Positions 10,076-20,417 of a DNA stretch of 64,000 bases are shown here, piece by piece. Source of the stretch: Symbiodinium natans. Lineage: Eukaryota; Sar; Dinophyceae; Suessiales; Symbiodiniaceae. Where the stretch lies: assembly GCA_905221605.1 (NCBI GenBank), contig CAJNDS010001569.1, forward strand, positions 431,501 through 495,500, given 5' to 3'. The notes under the pieces are model-generated. The model was not told the origin of the DNA. It ran no database searches and saw only the letters and a list, made by a program, of their open reading frames with translations. The translations under genes and the position numbers were made by a program. Position 1 is the first letter of the stretch. Each line of letters opens with the position of its first letter.

Positions 10076-10430
10076 AGGAACACGATGGAGGAGAACAACA
10101 ACTCCGAGATGCGCAGCTCGGCCCCAGGGCTTAGGGCTTAGGGACCCTCAAAGCCCTAAAAGCCCCTCAAAAGCCCCTCAAAAGCCCCTAAAATCCCCTA
10201 GAAGCCCCCAGAAGCCCCTAAAACCCTTCACCGAAAATGCCCCTAAAGACCCTTAAGCACCCTAAAACCACCAAGAAACCTAAAGCCGAAGCTGCCACCC
10301 AGGGCTCCACGTAGCCACACAAAGGTTTTAGGGTTTAGGGTTTAGGGTTTAGGGTTTAGGGGTAAGGGTTAGGGTTTAGGGTTTAGGGTTTGGGGAGTTT
10401 CATTTTTGGGCACGGGCACGGCCAGTGCAG

Positions 10431-10714
10431 GATACACGTGGCAAGCCTGGGGGTCTTGTATGGGCCAGTACTTTCAGCTGTGTATCCGGAGAGCTGTCTG
10501 CCATAGGAGAGGCGTGCAGGTATTTGCTGGACCAGTGGCCCAGGCTCAGGGTGGCATACTGTTTAGGGTTCAGGGTTTAGGGTTTAGGGCTAAGACTCGG
10601 AAGTGCAGCCCGGCGTGGTTTCTCCATGCCTCTATGCCGCTTTGGCACGTAACGGGACACAGCACGACCAGGGGCAACGAGAGTGCGCATGCACTGGCGC
10701 GTCGCGGAGGTTGA
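10431..10714 (+). pseudogene. RNase H domain remnant in two pieces
   Basis: Piece 1 (10431-10550) reads SGELSAIGEACRYLLDQWPR, matching the helix of RNase H that carries the catalytic Glu (x-E-L-x-A-I). Piece 2 (10595-10714) reads LWHVTGHSTTRGNESAHAL then a stop, matching the C-terminal H-V-x-G-H-S...G-N-E-x-A-D motif. The final catalytic Asp is His here. AGG|GTGGCA and CTAAG|ACT would remove a 44-bp telomeric-repeat intron in phase. About 40-50 residues between the motifs, including the D-S strand, are missing. It is probably from a non-LTR retrotransposon or stand-alone RNase H and is likely inactive. Confidence 0.6.
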
Positions 10715-11181
10715 GGTCCAGGTTGCGAGTTTACGGCTTGGGGCTCAGGATTCGTCAGGGCTTCTGGTTCAAGGTTAGGGTTTACAGCGCTCAGGGTTTG
10801 GGGGTTTAGGGTTTAGGGTTTAGGGTTTCGGGTTTCGGGTTTCGGGTTTAGGGTTGGGTGGCCGAACCTTTTCCTTTCCGAGGACAGCAGTGCGATGCCA
10901 TGGGATCCTCCTTCATGCCCTGGATGGCCCCAGGCCTGGGGCTTCTGAAAGCCTTCTGAGTGTAGGGTTTAGGGGCTTAGGGTTTAGGAGTGTAGGGGTT
11001 TAAGGGTGTAGGGGTGTAGGGGTGTAGGGGTGTAGGGGTTTAGGGGTTTAGGCGTGTGGGGGTTTAGGATTTAGGGGTTTAGGATGTTTGGTTTTGGGTG
11101 GTTGGGGCTTAGGGCTTGGTATCCCAATACGCAACACCCTAAGGCCCTCGGGCCCGAACCCTTTCCTAACTTTCCTATAAG

Positions 11182-11311
11182 CGCCAAAAAAAACTCTTCA
11201 TTCTTTGGCGAACTTGTTGACGCCCATCATTTCAAAGAGAGTTTGCCAAGCCGTTTTGGAAGCCGTGAAGCTCTGACAGCCTTCTCCGAGCTCCCCCAAC
11301 CCTTACCCTAA
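11182..11311 (+). CDS. Putative terminal exon, product unknown
   Basis: The acceptor ACTTTCCTATAAG is followed by 42 codons (AKKNSSFFGELVDAHHFKES...) to a TAA formed by a CCCTAA telomeric unit. A small island at 11395-11427 (AAG|11 codons|GTACAG) may be another exon. Confidence 0.4.
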
Positions 11312-11544
11312 ACTGGAAACCCCCCAAAACCCCCTAAACCCTAAACCCTAAGACCATGAACCCTTCAACCCTAAGCCGGGCTTAGAGCTTCAAGAGGGCC
11401 GAAGCGCTCCGCGAGCAAGGCGTGCTGGTACAGTTCTGTTCCAAATTGTAGCCCGTTCTATTGTTCACAGTTTAGGAGGGTCTAAGATTCCTAGTTCCCG
11501 ACTCCCCCCTTCAGAGAACAATTGAACCTTAGGCCCTATACCTT

Positions 11545-11620
11545 GGGATGTTCCCCCTAATACTAACAGCTCCTTAATCGAGATTAGTTTTGGGGGCTAC
11601 TAGAATCCCTATTAAGGACC
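11545..11620. mobile_element. MITE family B, right end missing
   Basis: It begins GGGATGTTCCCCCTAATACT and keeps the interior ACTAGAATCCCTATTAAGGA, but the right inverted end is replaced by CTGAACCC telomere-like sequence. Confidence 0.65.
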
Positions 11621-11667
11621 CTGAACCCTTAAGAAACCCTAAGTCCCCAACTCCCGATTCAACGCAG

Positions 11668-11741
11668 GAAACATGGCGTTCTGCCCCATGCCAATGGGTT
11701 GGTCCCCAAACGGCTATGGTGGCTTCCAGGCCCGGAGCTAA
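11668..11741 (+). CDS. Short Met/Pro-rich ORF, paralogue of 13305-13379
   Basis: After CGCAG a frame opens with MAFCPMPMGWSPNGYGGF and ends QARS-stop. The Met/Pro/Gly-rich composition resembles low-complexity tails common in dinoflagellate proteins. It is similar in length and ending (QARS) to 13308-13379. Confidence 0.4.
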
Positions 11742-12629
11742 GCCTGCAAGTACCCCTAAACCCTAAACCCTAAACCCTAAACCCTAAACCCTAAACCCTA
11801 AACCCTAAACCCTAAACCCCAGGGTTTAGGGTTTAGGATTTAGGCTTTAGGGTTTAGGGCTGAAGGTTGAGGGATGTTGAGGGTTTAGGGGTTTATTTCA
11901 AGGGGACGTCTGGGATGTTTAGGGTTACAGGGTTCAGGGGCACAGGCTTGTCTCTCGGAGTTCAGGGTTTAAACCCTAAACCCTAAACCCTAAACCCCAA
12001 ACCCTAAACCCTAAACCCTAAACCCTAAACCCTAAACCCTAAACCCGAAGCCTAATCAGTGTGACCCTCAAGCCCATAGCCTAAACCCTAAAACCCTAAA
12101 CCCTTCCGCAGGCATCCTTGGGTTTAGGGTTCAGGCCATAAGCCGTAAATACCCCATTCGCGAAAGAAGATGAAGCCGACACCCAAACTGTCAGCTCTTT
12201 GCTTTGTGCTATGATGTTTAGGGTTTAAAGTTTAGGGTTTAGGGTTTATGGGGTTTCTGACCTCTGGGGCCCTAAACGCCCTACACCCTCTCGCAGCCTC
12301 AACCCTCAACCCAAACCTTACACCCCCGAAGTCCTAGACCCCCTAAAAGGTAAAACCTAAACCCTAAACCCCAAACCCTAAACCCTAAACCCTAATCCTC
12401 GGACCCTGAGCCCAACAACGTCCTACCTGGGGCCACCAAGCGGTCCCAAATCCCTCTCTGTGGTTTTCACGAGATTTGCGGTTCAAAAGTTTAGGGGTTT
12501 AGGGTTTAGGGTTTAGGGTTTAGGGTTTGTAGGATGGCCCCTTCACTTGGTGCCACAGAAGGGGGAGAATGGCAGCCCCGCCAAAGCCCCACAAGTTGAA
12601 CCCCACGAACCTAGGCACTTAGAAAGGCT

Positions 12630-12831
12630 TGGGGTTTAGGGTTTAGGGTTTAGGGTTTAGGGTTTAGGGTTTAGGGTTTAGGGTTTAGGGTTTAGGGTTT
12701 AGGGTTTAGGGTTTAGGGTTTAGGGGTTAGGGTCTAGGGTTAGGGTTTAGGGTTTAGGGTTTAGGGTTTAGGGTTTAGGGTTTAGGGTTTAGGGTTTAGG
12801 GTTTAGGGTTTAGGGTTTAGGGTTTAGGGTG
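12630..12831 (+). repeat. (TTTAGGG)28 interstitial telomeric array
   Basis: Two perfect blocks are separated by a short degenerate patch at 12721-12740. This is among the longest arrays in the window. Confidence 0.95.
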
Positions 12832-12838
12832 AGGGTTT

Positions 12839-12975
12839 CAAGGGATGAAGACTCGTACCCCATGGCTGTTCCCCTGAAGGTTTCCCATCATATACGCCTA
12901 GTATTTAGGGATCGTTGAAATGGGACCCCAGAACCCAAGGGCACAGCCCTAAGGGGCCTAGGTAGAACCCCCAAG
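12839..12975 (+). repeat. Dispersed repeat L, copy 2
   Basis: It starts directly at the end of a telomeric array with AAGGGATGAAGACTCGTACC and shares block order with 9920-10075. Confidence 0.65.
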
Positions 12976-13304
12976 GGTTGAGGGTCGAGGATTGAGGGCT
13001 TATATTGAATCCCTCCAAGCCCGAAACGCCCCCAAAAAAGGTGAGCCCCACGCCAGCTGAGCCCTAAGCCAGAACATGAATTTTCCTTCAACCCTTTGCA
13101 ATTTTGTAGATGATTTCGTTTAGAACTGACAGTCACCTAATATGTTTAGCTCGCAGCAACCCCAAGTAGCCCATGCTGCCCTAGGCTGTCGATGGATGTT
13201 GCGGAGTCCTAAGCCCTGAGCCGTTTTCAAGCGAACCCTAAACCCTAAGCCCGAAATCTAAGCCCTAAACCCTAAACCCTAAACCCTAAACCCTAAACCC
13301 TCAG

Positions 13305-13379
13305 GTCATGGCCTGGATGCCCAATGGAGAGATGGCATGGATGCCGTGCCAGTGGCAGGCGCGGTCTTTCCGGGGTTAA
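13305..13379 (+). CDS. Short Met/Trp/Pro-rich ORF or exon
   Basis: The acceptor CCCTCAG after CCCTAAA repeats is followed by VMAWMPNGEMAWMPCQWQ and QARSF; TTTAGGG repeats follow. It resembles 11668-11741, so a duplicated low-complexity exon is likely. Confidence 0.45.
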   Translation, partial: VMAWMPNGEMAWMPCQWQARSFRG

Positions 13380-13659
13380 GGGCTTAGGGTTTAGGGTTTA
13401 GGGTTTAGGGTTTACGGTTTAGGGTTTAGGGTTTAGGGTTTAGGGCTTACTTCGGGTTAACATTCACTCCTCGTCATCTGGGCCCGAAGCTCTAAATCCA
13501 CAGCCTCTTGTCATCCCACGCCGAAGGCCATTATTTGTACTTAGCGGCATTCAGGGCGTAAAGTGCTTCAGGGTTTAGGACCAATTCAAGCCCAAACAAG
13601 CCCTATAATCCCTAAACGCCCTAAACCCCTAACCTCTAAACCCTGAACCCTAAACCCTA

Positions 13660-13750
13660 AACCCCTAAACCCCTAAACCCCTAAACCCCTAAACCCCTAA
13701 ACCCCTAAATCCCGAAACCCCTAAACCTCTAAACCCCTAAACCCCTAACC
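13660..13750 (-). repeat. Variant array (CCCCTAAA)n
   Basis: An 8-bp form with one extra C, about ten copies, next to canonical CCCTAAA units. Confidence 0.9.
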
Positions 13751-13816
13751 TGTAACCCTAACCCCTAAACCCTAAACCCTAAACCCTAAACCCCTTTGGG
13801 CTCCATTTTGGGGCAG

Positions 13817-13888
13817 GAGATGCCCGCTCAGAGCGGTGGCTCACCTACCAACGCGGCCACCAGCAGCGGCACCAAGGCGCAGATCTAG
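13817..13888 (+). CDS. Putative terminal exon, product unknown
   Basis: The acceptor TTTTGGGGCAG is followed by EMPAQSGGSPTNAATSSGTK and a TAG that merges into a TTTAGGG array. The Ser/Thr/Ala/Gly-rich tail suggests a disordered C-terminus. Confidence 0.45.
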   Translation, partial: EMPAQSGGSPTNAATSSGTKAQI

Positions 13889-14066
13889 GGTTTAGGGTTT
13901 AGGGTTTAGGGTTTAGGGCTTGTAGGGTTTAGGGTTTAGGGTTTGTAGTTTGTAGGGTTTAGGGTTAGGGTTTAGGGTTTTGGGCTACGACCAAAACATC
14001 GAAATTGACTCTACACCCTCTAAACACTACACCCTACAACCGCTAATCCCTGAACCCTGAAGACCT

Positions 14067-14255
14067 ATGCGAGCTGAAAGCCCTAATAGCCCAACGTGGC
14101 CGTGGGAAGGCTGGTGTGGTCGAAAGGGAAAAGGCCGCAGCACACCAGGGACCAAGCTTCAGCTGGAGGATCTCAGGGCCTTGGTCCAATGCTATGATGC
14201 CCAGAAGGGCCATCGTCGAGTGGTGGACCCCAGAGGGTTTTTACGAGAGGCTTAG
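14067..14255 (+). CDS. ATG-initiated 62-codon ORF, product unknown
   Basis: It reads MRAESPNSPTWPWEGWCG..., then TKLQLEDLRALVQCYDAQKG, ending GFLREA-stop; the last part may be intron (CCCAGAG|GGTTTT). The amphipathic stretch LQLEDLRALVQCYDAQ looks protein-like. C-strand repeats precede and G-strand repeats follow. Confidence 0.45.
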   Translation: MRAESPNSPTWPWEGWCGRKGKGRSTPGTKLQLEDLRALVQCYDAQKGHRRVVDPRGFLREA

Positions 14256-14293
14256 GGTTTAGGCTTTAGGGTTTAGGGTTTAGGGTTTCGTAG

Positions 14294-14371
14294 CCAGCGC
14301 TGCTAGCCTGGAGAAGGGCTCGTTGGGGATTTGGAGGAGCACCTCCGCCAGAGGCTTCGTTTGGGCCTTGG
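14294..14371 (+). CDS. Putative exon, strand uncertain
   Basis: The acceptor TTTCGTAG is followed by SAASLEKGSLGIWRSTSARG... to G|GTGACC. The reverse strand is also open with a convincing composition. Confidence 0.3.
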
Positions 14372-14469
14372 GTGACCGCTTGCTACTTCTTCTCGGACCT
14401 GCTCGGACCCTGAGCCCACAATTCTCGGGTTCATGGGTGCTTGATTTAGGGTCAAGTATGTTAATGTAG

Positions 14470-14820
14470 GGTACGTGTACCCTTGCTACATGTGACGTTC
14501 TCGTTCTTTCTCAAAAGATTCTTTCTCAAAAGATTCTTAATCTACCAAATGAACCTTCAAGCAACCCTTCAACGCCTTAGGTTTCAGGCTTAAACGGGTA
14601 CCCGAGATTTCAGGTACACATCCCCTATCCCGAGGGCCCCAGCACCTTCACCCTAACCCCCGGTGCTATATAGGCTGTCAATATGAAAGCCTGTTCTGGT
14701 CCGAGTATCTGCTATTTTGGTACACGGACATATACTCAGCCCCCAACTCCTAAACCCTCGCCCCTAAGCCTTAGAAGCCCGAAACCCCACTAATCCGTCA
14801 CCCCGAAAGCCCTAGACCCT
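14470..14820. other. Unique sequence without a confident gene
   Basis: Contains a tandem 15-base duplication (TTCTTTCTCAAAAGA at 14511-14540) and AT-rich patches. No exon or inverted-repeat element could be fixed. Confidence 0.5.
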
Positions 14821-14949
14821 AAACCCCAAACCCTAAACCCTAAACCCTAAACCCTAAACCCCCTAAACTTCTTTGCCCCTCACTTCGCCGGTAAGTCGCG
14901 CCGTCGACTCAAGAGTTCCGGTCGCATTGCGTGAAGGGGGGGGGGGGGG

Positions 14950-15113
14950 TTGGGTTGTTGGGTTGTTGGGTTCTAGGGTTCTAGGGTTGTAGGGTTCTAG
15001 GGTTCTAGGCTTCTAGGGTTCTAGGGTTGTAGGGTTGTAGGGTTCTAGGGTTCTAGGGTTCTAGGGTTCTAGGGTTCTAGGGTTCTAGGGTTCTAGGGTT
15101 GTAGGGTTCTAGG
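14950..15113 (+). repeat. Variant array (GGGTTCTA/GGGTTGTA)n
   Basis: About 20 copies of an 8-bp unit with C and G forms interspersed, starting at a G13 tract. Confidence 0.9.
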
Positions 15114-15403
15114 GCCCTACCCTAAACCCCAAACCCTTGTTCTCGACTGGGCTTCCCTCAGAGGCACCTTTTAAACATAGGATGCACCCTGTACTCCTAG
15201 GTAGGATAATGGGGACCCTTAAAAGGGAACCCCTTCTTAACCCTCTTCTGGCTCTCAAACAGGGACCTTATTCAGAGGGTCTATATCTTCAAGGCTGCCC
15301 CTAATCCTATCCCCTATGTACGGAAGCCGAAGAAGGTGGGCCCTAGGTTGGAACAACTCCATCGTTAGGGACCGCCGACACCCCAAACCCTACACTGCAA
15401 ATG

Positions 15404-15517
15404 TTGCTTAAGAAGCCCCCAAAGAATAAGAGACAATAATCCCTATATTGCCCTTATAAGTAAGAGTATTTATTTGTTTGTTGCTTTGTTTGGGGGGGGG
15501 GGGGGGGGGTTAAGCAA
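15404..15517. mobile_element. MITE family C
   Basis: Ends TTGCTTAAG / CTTAAGCAA pattern with an adjacent poly-G18 on the right; the internal AATAATCCCTATATTGCCCTTATAAG is shared with 49605-49705 and 52738-52844. Confidence 0.75.
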
Positions 15518-15540
15518 AAGTAGTCAAGACCCTAATTAAG

Positions 15541-16065
15541 CCAAAGTGAAGGAAGTTTCCAAGAAGCTCGTCTGGGATCCGATCAACGAGGAGCCCGCGA
15601 GCGCACCCACAACAGGCGCCAGGGCTTCGACTGAGGTTTCGAGTTCCCAGGCTAAGGCTTCTTCCGGACATGGGCTTTAAGAACCCATGGTGCCATGGAC
15701 TCTAAGAACCCTAAGAGTCCTTTAAACAAACGCAAAAGCCCTCGTGAAAAGCTCAAGTTGGGCTTCAAAGCCATCATGATGTCAGAAGAAGACCCTGTGG
15801 ACGGTGAGGCGAAGAAGAGTGTGGCACGCATGCAAGCCAAAGCCGAGTGGCACAGGAGAAGGTGGCCACGCACACGGGACCCGAAAGCGCGCAAGGGTGC
15901 CAAGCGGGTGTCCATCCGGGTGGAGGACTTCTTGATCGGCTGCGAGGGGTGTGGGCAAGAGTCATGCAGTCACAAAGGTCGCACTAGCAGGAGAAATCCA
16001 GTCAGGGCAAGGTGGACGAGATGCTGCAGGGAGCAGCGTTTCAGAGCAGAGGCATGCTGCGAGAG
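15541..16065 (+). CDS. Putative Lys/Arg-rich multi-exon gene segment
   Basis: Exon 1 15541-15635 (AAG acceptor, 31 codons KVKEVSKKLVWDPINEEPAS..., donor GAG|GTTTCG). Exon 2 about 15695-15977 (MDSKNPKSPLNKRKSPREKL..., later KARKGAKRVSIRVEDFLIG, donor AAAG|GTCGCA). Exon 3 16012-16065 (VDEMLQGAAFQSRGMLRE, donor GAG|GTAAAC). The basic composition suggests nucleic-acid binding, but no named domain is seen. The phase between exons 2 and 3 does not close with the sites chosen, so at least one border is wrong. Confidence 0.5.
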
Positions 16066-16076
16066 GTAAACCTGGC

Positions 16077-16100
16077 CAGCAGCAGCAGCAGCAGCAGCAG
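16077..16100 (+). repeat. (CAG)8 trinucleotide repeat
   Basis: Eight perfect units just after the GAG|GTAAAC donor candidate; it would encode poly-Q, poly-S or poly-A if translated. Confidence 0.95.
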
Positions 16101-16424
16101 TGGACTGGGCATGCCGATTGCCGGGGAAGGCCTGTGTAGTGAAGTGTTCGTAAGCCCTATAAACCCTAAACCCCAAACCCTAAACCCTAGACCCCTAAAC
16201 CCTTTGAGTAATGGTAAGCCTGCTAAGCATGGGCCCAGCGGCCTTTGAGAGCCACCAGGTAGCGGATCTCGGCGAAGGTCCCCGCACGGATGGGCTTTGT
16301 CGAAAAACGGATCCCCTAGAATCAGGCTCCCACGTAAGGAGCTTCAGCTTGACACCTCAAACCCTAAACGCCCGGAACACACACGCTTAGGACCTTTAAC
16401 TTGTCGGGTTTAGGGTCTAGCGTT

Positions 16425-16536
16425 ACCCAGAGACTCCAAAACGACTTAATTAAGGAACATACCTCAAATCATAATAGGAACCCTCATATGATTTAAGGGT
16501 ATATTCCTTAATTAAGGGGTTTTGGAGTCTCTAGGT
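16425..16536. mobile_element. MITE family A, copy 1
   Basis: Inverted ends CCCAGAGACTCCAAAAC / GTTTTGGAGTCTCTAGG with internal CTTAATTAAGGAA arms. The TA dinucleotide at both edges (gtTAccc ... aggTAcc) fits a Tc1/mariner-type TA target. Confidence 0.85.
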
Positions 16537-16646
16537 ACCTCGGCTGCTTTGAGCATCTGAGCCGGAACATTGCGAAAATTGGTACAGGGAGTCGGCTGGT
16601 CAGACGGCGGCTTGATGGCGGTTGGGATGAGGGGCTCGTGGCTTAG

Positions 16647-16785
16647 CCCTAAACCCTAGGGTTTAGGGTTTAGGGTTTAGGGTTTAGGGTTTAGGGTTTA
16701 GGGTTTAGGGTTTAGGGTTTAGGGTTTAGGGTTTAGGGTTTAGGGTTTAGGGTTTAGGGTTTAGGGTTTAGGGTTTAGACCCTAA
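16647..16785. repeat. Telomeric array with orientation switches at both ends
   Basis: A perfect 22-bp palindrome (16647-16668, CCCTAAACCCT and complement) opens about 16 TTTAGGG units; at 16778 the array flips back to CCCTAAA. Confidence 0.95.
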
Positions 16786-16999
16786 ACCCTGTAAACCCTA
16801 AACCGCTAGAGGTTCAGCGGCTTAGGGGGTTAAGGGTTTAGGTTTGTTTGGGCTCTAGCGCGGGAGTTGCGACCTCAAGCCCCCCTCCATACCCCCGCCT
16901 TTGTGGGAAGGTTTTATGGCCTTATGTAGAATTAGGTTTGAAACCCCCTAGAGGGCTCAACAATTAGGTCCCCGGAAGTATGGACGCCCAAAAAACCCT

Positions 17000-17520
17000 G
17001 AACCCCCAAAAACCCTAAACCCTAAAAAGGACCCTTAGACCCTGAGACCTGAAACGCAATGTTCTGGAAGGTACCATCAGCGGCCTTCCCTGGGACCCTA
17101 TTGGCCAGGCCGCAGGGCTCCAAATAGGAGTTTGGGGTTTAGGGTTTAGGGGTCTAGGGGTCTAGGAGTTTAGGGGTGGTGTAGGGTTTAGGGTTTAGAA
17201 TTTAGGGCGCTCCACGACCCTTTCCGCCCTCAGCCTTGAAGCCCTGAGCCCTTTCCACCTTTTACGGGGTTTTGGGGTTTGGGGTGTTGGAGATTTTTTT
17301 TGGTGGGGACTTTGGGAAGCAGTTGTCCTGGAAACGCAGAGCTCGGTTTCGGGTTTCAGGGTTCAGGGCGTAGGGTTTAGGGTGACAACTAATAAGGGGG
17401 TAGTTTAGGGTTTAGGGACCTGAGCTAGTTTGGGGTTTAGTGACCTGAGCTGAAGCTTCGAGAGAAGGCAAACTGGAGCTATATCTTGCGAATCACTTTG
17501 GAGGGTAGTTTCAAAACCCG
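17000..17520. other. Repeat-rich stretch, one weak exon-like island
   Basis: The island 17050-17130 (frame NVLEGTISGLPWDPIGQAAG) lies between C-strand and G-strand repeats but lacks a clear acceptor. The rest is degenerate TTTAGGG-like sequence. Confidence 0.4.
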
Positions 17521-17524
17521 CCGA

Positions 17525-17629
17525 TTGGGATGTTCCCCCTTATACTACTAACAGTCCTTAACAGGGCTCATAGCACCCCCTAGTAGAATCCCTGCGAAGG
17601 AGCTGTTACTAAAAGGGGGAACATCCCAA
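17525..17629. mobile_element. MITE family B, full copy
   Basis: TTGGGATGTTCCCCCTTATA ... AAGGGGGAACATCCCAA; arms extend through TACTAACAG / CTGTTACTA. A degenerate half-copy lies at 17757-17818. Confidence 0.9.
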
Positions 17630-18100
17630 CCCTCCGATGACTACCCCGTGTTCCGTTCAAGTACTGTTGTGCAAACATCTTGCCTCCCACCCTGCAGAAC
17701 CCCTACATCCAACAAACCCAAAGACCCTAAATCCCGAAAACACCAGACGCTTGGGGAGTTACCCCTGATACTAACAGCTCCTGAGTAGGGATTCTAAAAG
17801 GGGGCGCTGTAATCCCCAAACAAAAGCCCCTTAAACCACCCCACAGAAAAGCACAAGCCCGAAACGTCACGACAATGTGCCCTTTGTGGGAACTTTGTGG
17901 TCCGGAGTGGCCCAGTGGGTCACCTGTATCCTCTCGGGGGTATCAATCACACCAAACCCTGTAAATCCCCTCTGAACCGTCAACCCCCTAAACACTTCTA
18001 AACCGTTCTAGGCTTTAGAACCTTCTACACCCCCTAAACCCTAAACCCCAAACCCCAAACCCCAAACCCCAAACCCCAACCCCCCCCCCCCCAAAAAAAA

Positions 18101-18140
18101 AAAAAAAGAAATATATATATATATATATATATAATAGAAT
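18101..18140. repeat. Poly-A and (AT)n microsatellite
   Basis: C14, A15 and (AT)n tracts are adjacent, following CCCCAAA telomere-variant units. Confidence 0.95.
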
Positions 18141-18432
18141 AGAATAAACTAAAAAAGCAACCGAAAACCGCAAGCGAGAGGAGCCGTCGGCTTCAGCAGG
18201 CAAGCGGTGTCGGGCTTCGGGGTTTCTTTGTCATAGTGGGGCAGCACTTCTTTTTGATTTCTAAGGGTACTTAAATTTATTAAACTCAATAAGCAATCAG
18301 CAAATTTTTATACTATCCCAACCATGAACTCGGTTTGGGGGCTTGAGGTTTTGTGGGTTTAGGGCGTTCAGAGCGACTGGGGATTGAGGATGTTTTGTTT
18401 GTTTGGTGTTTTTTATTTTCCTATGTTAGGTC

Positions 18433-18534
18433 GGGATGTTCCGCCCCTTTAACTGACGGTCCTTAGTAGGGATTGTAAAGGGGGGGGGTACGATGATCCC
18501 TAGTAAGGACAGTGAGTACAAAGGGGAACATCCC
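18433..18534. mobile_element. MITE family B, diverged copy
   Basis: GGGATGTTCC ... GGAACATCCC ends with the shared core CCTTAGTAGGGATTGTA. Confidence 0.85.
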
Positions 18535-18751
18535 AAATTTTAGGGCGTTCGGAGATCAGGTGGCTCGGGTGTCCTGCGCACCTTGGGATCCCCCAACAGT
18601 GCCCTCAGCCAAGCATGTAGAGCCCTCAATCTGCCAAGGCCTCCCAGATAGTATGCCTAAACGCTCCCTAAACCCTAAACCCTAAACCCTAAACCTTAAA
18701 CCGAAGCTCACAGGCCTTGGTTGAGACTCTGGTTTACTAGGTCGGACTCTT

Positions 18752-18872
18752 GCCCTTGAAGGGACATCTTATATTTTCCTTTATTGGGTTTATGAGGATC
18801 ATATGTAGAGTAGGGGCTTAGGGGCTTAGGGGCTTAGGGGCTTAGGGGCTTAGGGGCTTAGGGGCTTAGGGG
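18752..18872. mobile_element. MITE family E fragment running into (GGGGCTTA)8
   Basis: 18752-18810 matches the left half of the family E element at 28441-28530. The right half is replaced by a perfect 8-bp telomere-variant array at 18811-18872. Confidence 0.6.
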
Positions 18873-19092
18873 ACGGTTTAGGGCTTGTCGGGTGCGTTTT
18901 TTGGTTTGTAGGGGTTATATATAAGTTCAGGAAGAGCTTCAATTTTGCCGCGTGACAGCTATAGCGGCCGAAAGTATGGAACCCGAAAAGGAACTAGACT
19001 AGAATACACAGCCCCTATGCCCCAATAGCCCCTAAACCCGAAACCCCTAACCCTAAACCCTAAACCCTAAACCCGAAACCCTAAACCCCTAG

Positions 19093-19186
19093 GCCTGGAG
19101 AGCAGCCTCGACTGGGACCCGCTGGGGCTTGGCACCTCTGCATCTCCCTCCGAAGAGTCAGGCGCGCCCAAAGCCCCAAGTATCAG
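19093..19186 (+). CDS. Putative exon with telomeric donor and acceptor
   Basis: The acceptor is a CCCCTAG derived from CCCTAAA repeats. 30 codons (LESSLDWDPLGLGTSASPSE...) end at ATCAG|GTTTAGGG. The coding segment is acidic and Ser/Pro-rich. This is among the clearest cases where repeats supply both splice sites. Confidence 0.6.
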
Positions 19187-19609
19187 GTTTAGGGTTTATG
19201 CCCCCTAAACCCCAAACCCTAAACCCTAAACCCTAAGCCCTATACCCTAAACCCTAAACCCTCAACCCTCTCGCTCCTCCCAAGCTCCATGTGCCCCATC
19301 GCATTTTAACTTTCCCGATGCTTCCAGGGACGTAGAAACTAGGTTCCTAGACACCTGAAGAAAATGATTAGGTCCCTGGCAGGTATAGGGTTTCTTAGTG
19401 AAGGCAAGACCGGAACAGAGAGAGAAAGAGACTGAGCCCCAGCCCTCCCCCGCACCCCTCGAAGAAAGAAGGCACGGCTTTTGATGTGACACTACCAAGA
19501 CACTTCGGTTTAGGTTGGGGGTCCCAAGCTGGGCTGGCAGCATGTGGCATTGTCAACACCTGCAGTGGTAGCTCTTTCACCTCCAGATCCGCCGGTCTGA
19601 TGGATGGGT

Positions 19610-19720
19610 ACCCAGAGACTCCAAAACCCCTTAATCAAGGAATATACCTTAAATCATATTAGGGTTCCTGCTATAATTTAAGGTACATTCCTTAATTAAG
19701 GAGTTTTGGAGTCTCTGGGT
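19610..19720. mobile_element. MITE family A, copy 2
   Basis: CCCAGAGACTCCAAAAC / GTTTTGGAGTCTCTGGG, flanked by TA on both sides. The best-preserved ends of the family. Confidence 0.9.
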
Positions 19721-19808
19721 AGTCTTTTCAAGGTCTCCATGGTCTGGCCTGGCTATGTGCTCAAAGTTGCGCAAGGTGCCGTGTCCACTCGGGGCTTGGC
19801 TTGCTCAG

Positions 19809-20065
19809 TGCGGCTACGACCCTCACAGCTCGGAGTATTGGAGGATGCTTTGGGAGAAAAACTGCGGCCACTCGCCCAGCCTCGCACGCGCGTGTCGTTT
19901 GCGTGGCTGCGATTCTTGTCCTCGAAAGATGTCATCGGGCCTTCAGTGAAAGTGCCCACACCTGAAGCCAGCGGTTCGGGCTTCGTTGAGATGTATGGAG
20001 GTCGCATATGCTCGGTTGCACTGCCGAAGAGAATTGTACATCCTCATACCGTTCAGCCGGAGTGA
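19809..20065 (+). CDS. Putative terminal exon of 84 codons, product unknown
   Basis: The acceptor GGCTTGGCTTGCTCAG is followed by RLRPSQLGVLEDALGEKLRP... through VSFAWLRFLSSKDVIG to a TGA at 20063. An alternative donor at TCA|GTGAAAG (19945) would shorten it. There are no telomeric repeats inside. Other frames are partly open. Confidence 0.55.
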
Positions 20066-20417
20066 TGTCCTGGCGACTATTTCACATATTTCCTTTGTCT
20101 CAAGTCTTGTACCCTAAACCAAAAACCCGAAACTCTAAGCCCCCTAAACCCTAAACCCCTCCAGCGGCTTCCGAATCTGGCGAGCATCGTTTCATGCCAC
20201 TCCCGACCTTCTTTGTTTGGACAGGATCCTTTTTTCTAGGGTTTAGGGTTTAGGTTTAGGGTTTAGGGTTGAGGGTCTAGGGTTTAGGGTTTAGGGGATT
20301 TAGGGTTTAGGGTTTAGGGTCTCATGTCTCAGAGCCGCAACGTGATAGCACACCAGCAAGATCCCCGAACCCCGTAACACGGCCCCCCTGAAGAGCTGAG
20401 CCCTAATGCCCTGCCAG

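Noticed and set aside
15175-15318. Inverted-repeat element with ACATAGGAT ... ATCCTATCCCCTATGT ends
   Set aside because: The arms are short and imperfect and no sibling copy was found, so it was not listed as a MITE.
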